This document shows positions 1-6,711 of a DNA stretch of 15,094 nucleotides, one piece after another. Position numbers and translations under genes: made by a program. Numbering within the stretch: the first letter of the stretch is position 1; every line of letters begins with the position of its first letter. The notes under the pieces are model-generated. The model did no database searches and had not been told where the DNA came from. It saw nothing but the letters and a program-made list of their open reading frames with translations. This DNA comes from Akkermansiaceae bacterium UBA1506 (lineage in GTDB: Bacteria > Verrucomicrobiota > Verrucomicrobiia > Verrucomicrobiales > DEV007), in NCBI GenBank assembly GCA_002323995.1, contig DCQY01000082.1:1-15094 (forward strand). The letters run 5' to 3'.

Positions 1-669
1 GACAAGCAAATGGATCACCTCGTCGCCAACGGCACCACTTTCAGCACCGCCACCAACGGCATCGGAGACTTTAAGTTCGGTGGCCTTGTCGGCCTATTCG
101 AAAAGGGCAGCACCCGCGCCCACCTCAACCTCGTAATGAGCGCCCCAACCGGATCCATTGAAGAAACCGGATTCGTTCCACCAGCCGGCGGAACGATTCG
201 TCTCCCTTATCCAATGCAGCTCGGCTCTGGAACTTGGGACTTCAAGCCCGGTATCACTTGGCTCGGACAGTTCGAGAATCTCTCATGGGGTGCACAATTG
301 CATGGGACAATCCGGATCAATGACAACGATGCCGGATACAGCCTAGGCAACGAATTCGGAGCCGATCTTTGGGGAGCTCTTCGTCTCTCGGACGCCATTA
401 GCAGCTCACTTCGTCTCAGCGCCACTACCTGGGGAGATATTGAAGGACGCGATCCAATGATTATGGGACCAGTACCTACCTCTGATCCCAGCAACCAAGC
501 CGGGGAGCGAATCGACCTTTTCGCCGGATTAAACTACCACTGCCAAAACGGGTTCTTCAAAGGTCACCGCCTCGCTATCGAAGCGGGAACACCCATCTAT
601 CAGAATCTCGATGGACCTCGACTCGGAATGGATTGGATGGTCGTCGTCGGCTGGCAAAAAGCTTTTTGA
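1..669 (+). CDS. Outer-membrane beta-barrel protein, transporter / phenol-MetA-like family (5' partial)
   Basis: The reading frame is open to the left edge, so the gene begins upstream; 222 residues remain. They alternate short polar and aromatic strands, such as SWGAQLHGTIRIN and DLWGALRLSDAISSSLRLS, and end in WQKAF. A C-terminal Phe is the usual signature of an outer-membrane beta-barrel recognised by the BAM machinery. Segments such as PYPMQLGSGTWD, KGHRLAIEAG and PIYQNLDGP resemble the family usually annotated simply as 'transporter' (related to Pfam Phenol_MetA_deg), often found beside metal or copper genes. That match is from memory of the family and no substrate can be deduced. A good hairpin terminator follows 50 nt after the stop, so this is the last gene of its unit. 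Alternative: an unrelated porin-like barrel. Confidence 0.65.
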   Translation, partial: DKQMDHLVANGTTFSTATNGIGDFKFGGLVGLFEKGSTRAHLNLVMSAPTGSIEETGFVPPAGGTIRLPYPMQLGSGTWDFKPGITWLGQFENLSWGAQLHGTIRINDNDAGYSLGNEFGADLWGALRLSDAISSSLRLSATTWGDIEGRDPMIMGPVPTSDPSNQAGERIDLFAGLNYHCQNGFFKGHRLAIEAGTPIYQNLDGPRLGMDWMVVVGWQKAF

Positions 670-718
670 GGTTGTCCCTTATTAATCAGGGACCCATTCC
701 TCTTTCAATCCTTAAGCA

Positions 719-753
719 GGGTTAGGTCTAGGACCTAGCCCTCTTTTCTTTCT
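719..753 (+). terminator. Intrinsic terminator after the beta-barrel gene
   Basis: GGGTTAGGTC (719-728) pairs with GACCTAGCCC (732-741) over 10 bp with one G-T wobble and a 3-nt loop, and is followed by the T-rich run TCTTTTCTTTC. It ends the plus-strand transcript. On the minus strand the hairpin is not followed by T's, so it is not an obvious terminator for the leucine-rich-repeat gene that converges on it. A weaker 6-bp hairpin (674-679 with 688-693) lies just upstream. Confidence 0.75.
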
Positions 754-812
754 CGGTCAGATCAATTCCTCAGCGGCACCATACGAGGGGATTGTGCCCC
801 CATGCCTTTGGG

Positions 813-2027
813 CTATTCACCAACCGCAAAGTCAAAGATGATCTCGGAATTTGCCATCTCGATATCTTCAATCGAATCAGGAAGGATCCCGGAGCCACCC
901 AGCATCACGATGGTGAGCTCGGCGAGACCAGCAACGGGAGCAATATCGGTTACCTGACGACACTTAACGAGGCTAAATTGAACGAGGCTCCGAAGCTGTG
1001 AGACTTGCTTGATATCTTTGAGATTTCGACACCCTGTCACATCAAGCTGCTCCAAACCGTCGCAGACTTCGATACCCGAAAGGGTTTCTAATTTAGGACA
1101 GTGGGTGAAACCTGCATACTGAGACACGGATGAAGGTATACCCTTGATGGAACTGAGATTTGGGCACGCTTCCAAATGAATTTCTTTTAGGCTGGATAAC
1201 CCTGATAGAGCCTCCATTGAGGTTATTGAGTCCTGCCCCCCCATCCTCAAAACTCGCAGAGATGCAAGCTGTCCGATCTCTGATAAATCCGGAACGTCAA
1301 CGTTACGAATATCGAGAACAATCAAACTGGAAAGTCCAGAAACGCCTTTCAGACCAACGAGTGAACTGGCATTGCTGACATCAAGATCCGTCAACTGATC
1401 AAGTCGTTCCAAGCCTGTTACAGATTGAATTCGAGACGCTCCATCAAGGAACAACTGCTTTAGCAGCGCCAGCGACGAAACATCAAGACTCGTCAACTTA
1501 CGGCAACGACTCAGATAAAGATTTTCCAGAGCAGACAACCCTACCAAATCAAATTCCTCGAGAGCAATCGACCCGGTGAGATCAAGCGTTACGAGGGAAG
1601 GTAATCTGCGTATAGGAGAAGCATCCCTTAACTTAGTCGCATCCATCACGATGAGTTCCGCGAGATTAGGATGACTCGACACCCCGTCAACAGACTCCAG
1701 ATTGGGGCAGTCAATGACAACTAACGAAACAACTGAAGTGAGTCCCTCAAATCCATCGAGAGACTGAAGATTGGGAGCACCCGTTAAATCAATAACTGTT
1801 GGCTCCCCCACCCGTTTGACAAGAGAGGCGAACTCAACCAGATCAACGAGAGCTTCCCCATCGCAGCCAATGAAAAACTCATTGTCCCTTTCTACCACCT
1901 GCGCATTGAAATGGATTCTTAGCTCCTCTAAAGCGGCTTCACGATCTGCCCGTTGCCACAACACCAAAACCACGACTGCAACGATCGTTGCCGCTGCGAT
2001 TACCAGATAACGAGTCGCACTCTTCAT
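813..2027 (-). CDS. Membrane-anchored leucine-rich-repeat protein
   Basis: With the chosen ATG the protein has 404 residues. A hydrophobic segment at about residues 7-24 (YLVIAAATIVAVVVLVLW), flanked by basic residues, is a single N-terminal anchor or uncleaved signal. From about residue 75 to the end it is built of some 14 leucine-rich repeats of 20-24 residues, for example LTSLDVSSLALLKQLFLDGA and LSSLKEIHLEACPNLSSIKG, with Cys or Asn at the turn. Such solenoids bind other proteins and I see no catalytic domain. The frame stays open upstream to 2159, which would overlap moxR by 47 nt and put 44 residues before the membrane segment, so I prefer 2027. It lies 85 nt behind moxR on the same strand and is probably co-transcribed. 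The partner it binds is unknown. Confidence 0.8.
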   Translation of the reverse strand: MKSATRYLVIAAATIVAVVVLVLWQRADREAALEELRIHFNAQVVERDNEFFIGCDGEALVDLVEFASLVKRVGEPTVIDLTGAPNLQSLDGFEGLTSVVSLVVIDCPNLESVDGVSSHPNLAELIVMDATKLRDASPIRRLPSLVTLDLTGSIALEEFDLVGLSALENLYLSRCRKLTSLDVSSLALLKQLFLDGASRIQSVTGLERLDQLTDLDVSNASSLVGLKGVSGLSSLIVLDIRNVDVPDLSEIGQLASLRVLRMGGQDSITSMEALSGLSSLKEIHLEACPNLSSIKGIPSSVSQYAGFTHCPKLETLSGIEVCDGLEQLDVTGCRNLKDIKQVSQLRSLVQFSLVKCRQVTDIAPVAGLAELTIVMLGGSGILPDSIEDIEMANSEIIFDFAVGE

Positions 2028-2112
2028 GATTGAGGGGAGAACTGCACTGCGCAGCGTCAAACCATACCCCAACCCATCGAATTCTGCCAAGGTAGATTGT
2101 GGAGAAACGCGG

Positions 2113-3105
2113 CTAAGGAACTGGGATGCGATCGAGAATCGCAGCGATAATTTCTTCACTCGAAATTTCCTCAGCCTCCGCCTCGTAGCTCAGAAGAATT
2201 CGATGCCGAAGAACGTCGTGCGCAAGATCCTTAACGTCCTGCGGAACCACATAACCACGGCCTTGGAGAAAGGCCGCTGCCTTGGCCGCGAGAGTCAAAT
2301 TAATCGTACCTCGAGGTGAAGCGCCCGCCCGCACCAACGGCCCGAGCGCCGGGTCAACCTCGCCGGGCTGGCGAGTCGCGTGGATCAAGCTGACGATATA
2401 GTCCTTCACCCCGTCATCGACATAGATGTAGTCCACCAGCTTGCGACTAGCGATGACCGTCTGCGGCTCCACAACTGCAGTTGTCGTTGTATTCGCTGAT
2501 GAAGTGGCCATGCGATCGAGGATAGCCCGCTCTTCGTCTAACGTCGGATAGTCGACGAGGACTTTGACAAGAAAGCGGTCAAGCTGCGCTTCCGGGAGCT
2601 GGTAGGTTCCTTCCTGATCGATCGGGTTCTGAGTTGCTAGAACGAGGAAGGGATCCGGCAGTTGGTAAGTGGTGTCTCCAATAGTCACCTGGCGCTCCTG
2701 CATTGCCTCAAGCAGCGCACTTTGCACTTTAGCAGGAGCCCGATTAATCTCGTCGGCCAGGATCAGGTTCGAGAAGACAGGCCCGAGTTTTGGAGAAAAC
2801 TCATTCGTCTGTGGGTTGAAGATCAAGGTGCCGAGCAAGTCAGCAGGTAGCAGATCAGGTGTGAATTGAATCCGCTGAAATTGAGCTGCCAGCGATCCTG
2901 CAAGCGAGTTGACCGTGAGCGTCTTCGCCAACCCCGGAACGCCTTCAAGGAGAACGTGACCGTTGGTCAGTAATCCAATGAGGAGGCGATCAACCAATTG
3001 ATTCTGCCCCACGACTACCTTGCCCATTTCGGCCTTTACGGCCTTAACCCAGGTTCCGTGGCGATTGATCTCTTCGGCGAGTTTGTTGGTGTCGACAGTG
3101 TGCAT
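2113..3105 (-). CDS. MoxR-family AAA+ ATPase
   Basis: 330 residues, the usual MoxR length. Visible motifs are Walker A GVPGLAKT (about 55-62), Walker B LILADEINR (about 114-122), sensor-1 ATQNP (about 157-161) and the MoxR signature PEAQLDRFLVK (about 171-181), followed by the C-terminal AAA lid. MoxR ATPases act as chaperones that mature or remodel partner proteins, often with von Willebrand A proteins and DUF58 proteins encoded beside them. No such partner is present here; the neighbours are a membrane permease-like protein and a leucine-rich-repeat protein. A GTG at 3159 overlaps the upstream stop as GTGA and would add 18 residues, suggesting translational coupling. I chose the ATG at 3105 because the family's conserved region begins there. 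Neither start has a Shine-Dalgarno. Confidence 0.9.
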   Translation of the reverse strand: MHTVDTNKLAEEINRHGTWVKAVKAEMGKVVVGQNQLVDRLLIGLLTNGHVLLEGVPGLAKTLTVNSLAGSLAAQFQRIQFTPDLLPADLLGTLIFNPQTNEFSPKLGPVFSNLILADEINRAPAKVQSALLEAMQERQVTIGDTTYQLPDPFLVLATQNPIDQEGTYQLPEAQLDRFLVKVLVDYPTLDEERAILDRMATSSANTTTTAVVEPQTVIASRKLVDYIYVDDGVKDYIVSLIHATRQPGEVDPALGPLVRAGASPRGTINLTLAAKAAAFLQGRGYVVPQDVKDLAHDVLRHRILLSYEAEAEEISSEEIIAAILDRIPVP

Positions 3106-3155
3106 CAAGATGGCCGATAGAATGAAGCAGATTTTCTCGCATGCAAGCCCCCAAC

Positions 3156-4565
3156 TCACGCAGGCGAAGGTTCTTCACCCTCGTCGTTACCGCTTTCCTC
3201 GTTACTTTCACTACCAAGACGCTTCTCAACCGCAGGCTCAAGACGCTTCTCCCAAATGTAACGCACGAAGAGAACCTTAACCGAGGCTGTAAGCGGGACA
3301 GCGAGCAGTGCCCCCAGCAATCCGCCAAGAAGCAGTGACCAGAACAGGACCGAAAAGATCACCGTCAAGGGGTGCAGCCCCACTGAATCGCCGACAATCT
3401 TAGGAGCCGTGACAAGTCCGTTGATCTGCTGAAGAATGATAAAGATGGCGAGCACAATCAAGGGGTAAGCCCACACACTAGGTAGCCAGTTCCATGCGTT
3501 CACTCGAATCTCTACTTTTCCGGCGTCATCCAACACCTCAGTAACAACCTTCGATCTCACCTTGGTTTCGCCATCACTGTCTACGAATTCGACCTTAGCC
3601 ACCGCTCCAACTTCGGGTGGATCATTACCGGCTACAGTTCCAACTTCAGTAGCCCCGAAGTGAGCAATCGCTATAATGATTGTGGGAATCATGACGAGAA
3701 GATTCCCGATATACGGAATCAATCCGAGGATCGCAAGGAAAGCACCTATGAGAAGCGCATAAGGCACTCCAAGCATCGATAGAGCAATAGCAATCAAGGC
3801 GCCATCAATTAGACTGACCATCATCTGCCCACGGAAAAAGGAAATCAGGTAACGATTAATTTCGGTCAGAGTCCCCACCACCTCGTCTTTGAAATGAGAG
3901 GCACGAAGCGGGACATAGTCTGCCCAGGTTTGAGAAATCTTGCGGCCCTCTTTAAGGAAATAAAAGAGGTAGATCGGAACGAGGAGAAGCCCAAGAAGAT
4001 AGCCAAAGAATCCAAACGCACCACTGAGGCGACTCCACAACCATTTGCCGATCTTTGAAGCCACCGCTGGCCCTTCGTTGCCAATCCAATCGATTCCCTT
4101 GTCATAATATTCCTTCGCAATACCGGCGCTCACGTAAGGCTCGGCCGAATTGGCTCCTTTTTTCAGCAGGCCAACGACGTCTTCCTGTATTTGATCCGCA
4201 TTTTCGAGGACCTCACTAGCTTGCCCGAAGGCTGGGACAACAACCATTACCATCAGACCGGTGATCAAGGTAAGGAAGCCGACAAAGACAACCATCATGG
4301 CTCGTCGATCCGGCCAGCCTCGCTTTCGAAGCCAATCCACAATTGGTTGGAGCAGATAGGCAATGATCCCAGCTAAAGCTAGCGGGACTAATACCGGTTG
4401 AAGATAACCGAGAACCATACCTGTGAGCAAAATTAAGCCCAAAGCGACCGCGCCAATAACGACTATAGAAGAAGCTGTAATCGCGCTCCAAAGAGTCCGC
4501 CGTTGAAATCGGGACGGATACTCCATCCTCGGCTTTTCAGCAGTTTCAGTCTCAGTCGATTCCAT
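3156..4565 (-). CDS. AI-2E / PerM-family membrane protein with a soluble insertion
   Basis: 469 residues, compared with roughly 350-380 in ordinary members. The family pattern is clear: paired N-terminal membrane helices (about 31-75), a third near 90-110, a helical loop, then helices near 182-204, 240-300 and 365-425. The conserved stretches LGLIPYIGNLL and APKIVGDSVGLHPL lie in the later part. The family includes proposed exporters of autoinducer-2 and Na+(Li+)/H+ antiporters, so the substrate here is open. Between the helices ending near 303 and starting near 364 sits a hydrophilic insert of about 60 residues with beta-like Val/Glu/Lys alternation. The C-terminus is highly acidic. The start is ATG at 4565; a TTG one codon earlier is also open. 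It is the first gene of the minus-strand operon and abuts the AT-rich region. Confidence 0.88.
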   Translation of the reverse strand: MESTETETAEKPRMEYPSRFQRRTLWSAITASSIVVIGAVALGLILLTGMVLGYLQPVLVPLALAGIIAYLLQPIVDWLRKRGWPDRRAMMVVFVGFLTLITGLMVMVVVPAFGQASEVLENADQIQEDVVGLLKKGANSAEPYVSAGIAKEYYDKGIDWIGNEGPAVASKIGKWLWSRLSGAFGFFGYLLGLLLVPIYLFYFLKEGRKISQTWADYVPLRASHFKDEVVGTLTEINRYLISFFRGQMMVSLIDGALIAIALSMLGVPYALLIGAFLAILGLIPYIGNLLVMIPTIIIAIAHFGATEVGTVAGNDPPEVGAVAKVEFVDSDGETKVRSKVVTEVLDDAGKVEIRVNAWNWLPSVWAYPLIVLAIFIILQQINGLVTAPKIVGDSVGLHPLTVIFSVLFWSLLLGGLLGALLAVPLTASVKVLFVRYIWEKRLEPAVEKRLGSESNEESGNDEGEEPSPA

Positions 4566-4661
4566 CAATGAATGTAATTAGGATATTCCCCCACTGGCCT
4601 CGCACAGGCAATTACAAAATACCTAACGAGATGTAATGTTACTTTTTCCGCGGTTCGAGCT

Positions 4662-4687
4662 CCTGTGAATAATCCTGTGAATAACTC
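4662..4687 (+). repeat. Left cluster of TGTGAATAA boxes (12-nt tandem)
   Basis: CCTGTGAATAAT is followed directly by CCTGTGAATAAC, giving two identical 9-mers exactly 12 nt apart. A degraded third copy with the same ACTC tail, GGGAATAACTC, follows at 4717-4727. The boxes share orientation and helical phase. Confidence 0.85.
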
Positions 4688-4994
4688 AAAGTAATCCCAA
4701 TTTATATCGAGATACTGGGAATAACTCCCGGCAATTGACGGAAACGACGAACTTTTATTGCCGCAAGAGATACAATTACTGCTCAAAACGTCGTCCATAT
4801 TTCACTCAAGCAACTAACATTACCTGAGTTTTTATAACCTATTGTATTTCAGTATTTTATGAGTTTATATTACGAAGATCAAAGAGTAATGCAGTTATCC
4901 CAAGTGGCTTAAAATTAGAGCATTATATCTTTTTAAAATTATCATTTTGGCTTTATGAGAGACATTTTAGATTTTTCACATTGATCGCCTCTTG

Positions 4995-5042
4995 TGTGAA
5001 TAAGTCGAAGAATAAGTCTGTGAATAACTCGTGAAAAACTAG
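4995..5042 (+). repeat. Right cluster: four 12-nt tandem units containing TGTGAATAA
   Basis: Four consecutive 12-nt units are visible: TGTGAATAAGTC, GAAGAATAAGTC, TGTGAATAACTC and GTGAAAAACTAG. The first and third are exact boxes; the others are decayed. The same 12-nt period is seen in the left cluster about 310 nt away, which argues that one protein binds both. An opposite-facing TTTTTCACA lies 15 nt before the cluster. Confidence 0.8.
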
Positions 5043-5165
5043 TTGAAGCAGAGGCCTCCAAATTCATCTGGTTTTCAATCGTTGCATTTCCGTGCTATGG
5101 ATTGCGGCTAAAGGTCGCCAAGTAATCGACAATTCCTGACCTTTTCTTTTCATCACGTTGCTCCC

Positions 5166-6452
5166 ATGTTTGTTGACCATATTAAGATTTTCGCGAAAGC
5201 CGGTGATGGAGGTCATGGCTGTTCCAGCTTTCGTCGCGAAAAATTTGAGCCAAAAGGTGGTCCTGACGGCGGCGATGGCGGTCGAGGTGGCGACGTGATC
5301 CTTCAAGTCGACCATCACACTGATAACCTAAAAGCATTCTTCTACCGCCCAAACCAGAAAGCCGAGCGCGGCATGCATGGGCAGGGCCAGCGAAAGACGG
5401 GCAAGTCTGGTAAGAATCTTGTTTTAAAGGTTCCGCCAGGAACGATCGTCTACCGAACAGAGCCCCATCACCTGAGAAAGGGAAAGGATGACTTCGAAGA
5501 ACCAGACCTCTCTACTGTCGATTGGGCGGGAGAGTTCATCGAGGATGAAGAAGGGCAGATGGTAGTCATGGATAGAACCATGCCTGAGCAAGAGGATGAA
5601 ACAGACGATAAGGATTCTGCTCCATCAGAAGAGGCCGAAGCTACCGAAAAAGCCGCCGAAGTGCTCTCGGAAGACGAAGACAACAGCGAATTTTTTGTCG
5701 ATGGCGAAGAAACCGGGAATTTTGAGGTTCAGGCAGAAGAACCCCATCCCTATGGCGAACTCATCGCTGACCTCACTGAAATTGGTCAAAAATTCACCCT
5801 CTGCAGCGGAGGGATCGGCGGCAAGGGCAATTGGAACTTCCGCACTGACACCAACCAAGCTCCCATTGAGTTTACCATGGGCGGGAAAGGAGAGGAAGAC
5901 TGGTTTTACCTCGAACTCAGGCAAATCGCAGACGTCGGCCTCGTTGGTTTTCCTAATGCGGGCAAGTCGACCTTGCTCACTACCCTTTCGAATGCGACCC
6001 CGAAAGTGGCAGCCTACCCATTTACCACTCTGAAACCGATGGTTGGAGTGGTTGATTTTCCGGGGTTCTACCGTGCCACGATTGCTGATATTCCGGGGCT
6101 AATTGAAGGGGCCCATGCCAATATTGGACTGGGTCACGATTTCCTGCGCCATATTAGTCGATGCTCGATATTCTTATTTGTCGTCGACACCGCCGCAGTC
6201 GATCAGCGTGATCCTATCTCAGATATCCAAATCCTTCGAAAAGAGCTTCGTCTCTATGACGAAGAATTGGGTGAGCGCCCGTGGTTGATCGTCCCTAACA
6301 AAATCGATCTCGAAGAGTCGAATCTTTACCTCGAAGCCCTCAAGACTCGATTTCCCAAACAAGAGGTCTTCCCTATTTCCGCTGAGAAAGGAGACGGCCT
6401 TGACGCACTGAAAAAGCGCCTCTGCGAGCTCGCGGGCAAGCGCCCCATCTAA
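5166..6452 (+). CDS. obgE: Obg-family GTPase (ribosome assembly) with an acidic insertion
   Basis: 428 residues. The N-terminal Obg fold is unmistakable (DHIKIFAKAGDGGHGCSSF, GGPDGGDGGRGGDV). The G domain carries G1 GFPNAGKS (261-268), G2 FTTL (286-289), G3 DIPG (308-311), G4 NKID (378-381) and G5 SAE (405-407). Obg proteins bind the large ribosomal subunit and act in its assembly and in stress signalling. The protein ends soon after G5, so the C-terminal OCT domain of some Obg proteins is missing. About 100 residues (near 98-196) rich in Asp and Glu interrupt the Obg fold between the PPGTIV strand and the GELIADLTEIGQ strand, which are close neighbours in ordinary Obg proteins. Start ATG at 5166, without a Shine-Dalgarno. 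It is the first gene to the right of the origin-like region. Confidence 0.95.
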   Translation: MFVDHIKIFAKAGDGGHGCSSFRREKFEPKGGPDGGDGGRGGDVILQVDHHTDNLKAFFYRPNQKAERGMHGQGQRKTGKSGKNLVLKVPPGTIVYRTEPHHLRKGKDDFEEPDLSTVDWAGEFIEDEEGQMVVMDRTMPEQEDETDDKDSAPSEEAEATEKAAEVLSEDEDNSEFFVDGEETGNFEVQAEEPHPYGELIADLTEIGQKFTLCSGGIGGKGNWNFRTDTNQAPIEFTMGGKGEEDWFYLELRQIADVGLVGFPNAGKSTLLTTLSNATPKVAAYPFTTLKPMVGVVDFPGFYRATIADIPGLIEGAHANIGLGHDFLRHISRCSIFLFVVDTAAVDQRDPISDIQILRKELRLYDEELGERPWLIVPNKIDLEESNLYLEALKTRFPKQEVFPISAEKGDGLDALKKRLCELAGKRPI

Positions 6453-6513
6453 CCAAGGCAGCAGGGAATAAGCCGTTGCGTTCGCAGCAGCCTGCATTAA
6501 CCTTATCGTCGGC

Positions 6514-6573
6514 ATGGGAACGGAAAGCTACGGTTTCATCTCCACTACTGTTATCGCAATTATTATAGGCTGA
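6514..6573 (+). CDS. Putative isoleucine-rich leader peptide of cimA
   Basis: A 19-codon frame lies in the gap between obgE and cimA and reads MGTESYGFISTTVIAIIIG, then TGA. Five of 19 codons are Ile (two ATC, two ATT, one ATA), with three consecutive near the end, plus three Thr and one Val. The end resembles the Ile/Val runs of enterobacterial ilv leader peptides. The gene downstream makes citramalate, the first committed step of one isoleucine pathway, so stalling at these codons when Ile-tRNA is short would be meaningful. The Ile codons overlap the first arm of the RNA pairings listed next. No Shine-Dalgarno precedes the ATG, like the other genes here. Its function is inferred; a chance ORF of this size is possible, but its composition and position make that less likely. 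Confidence 0.6.
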   Translation: MGTESYGFISTTVIAIIIG

Positions 6574-6653
6574 ACACGCCTCGTGATTGCGAATCGGTCT
6601 ACTTCACTACTCTTAGCTGCTAAGAGCCAACCGAATCGGGATCACCCCAATTC
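6554..6653 (+). promoter_or_regulatory. Candidate attenuator with mutually exclusive hairpins upstream of cimA
   Basis: Four segments can pair alternately. Segment 1 (6554-6563, TCGCAATTAT, inside the Ile codons) pairs with segment 2 (6583-6592, GTGATTGCGA) over 10 bp with two G-U pairs. Segment 2 extended (6583-6598) pairs with segment 3 (6630-6645, ACCGAATCGGGATCAC) at 14 of 16 positions. Segment 3 can instead form a local hairpin (6633-6640 with 6646-6653, one mismatch). A perfect 7-bp hairpin CTCTTAG/CTAAGAG (6610-6626) sits between 2 and 3. This is the 1-2-3-4 layout of amino-acid attenuators: a ribosome stalled on Ile codons would free segment 2 to pair with 3. The weak point is that no U-run follows the last hairpin, so a Rho-dependent or translational mechanism may apply. 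Confidence 0.5.
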
Positions 6654-6711
6654 CACGACTTGTTCCCCTCATTGAACCCGTTGAACCTTTGCCTTTACCC
6701 TTAAACTCATT

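Larger units (their letters stand above)
4566..5165. other. AT-rich gene-free region with DnaA-box-like arrays: candidate oriC
   Basis: No credible gene lies in these 600 nt. TGTGAATAA occurs exactly four times (4664-4672, 4676-4684, 4995-5003, 5019-5027), and TTTTTCACA lies on the opposite strand at 4972-4980. All five fit the DnaA-box consensus TTWTNCACA. One-mismatch forms lie at 4716-4724 (TGGGAATAA) and 5030-5038 (CGTGAAAAA). Between the clusters, 4801-4980 is about 27% GC by my count, as expected of a DNA-unwinding element. The operon on the left runs leftward and obgE and cimA run rightward, so the region is a divergence point. Box clusters flanking an AT-rich core are the classic layout of a bacterial origin. 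No dnaA gene is visible. Alternative: an iteron-like operator array controlling the two divergent genes. Confidence 0.5.

Noticed and set aside
207..494. Long minus-strand frame inside the beta-barrel gene, and similar shadow frames in obgE, cimA and the repeat protein
   Set aside because: They lie wholly opposite well-supported coding sequences and have no recognisable products.
2028..2159. Upstream extension of the leucine-rich-repeat protein
   Set aside because: It would overlap moxR by 47 nt and add 44 unremarkable residues before the membrane segment; the ATG at 2027 places the hydrophobic segment at the N-terminus.
4565..4798. 77-residue minus-strand frame just before the AI-2E-type gene
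   Set aside because: It overlaps the TGTGAATAA repeats, which force a repeated LFTG, has no recognisable domain, and its composition follows the AT-rich non-coding sequence.
6453..6711. T-box or known riboswitch before cimA
   Set aside because: I see no T-box sequence or specifier stem; the Ile-rich frame with alternative pairings explains the structure better.
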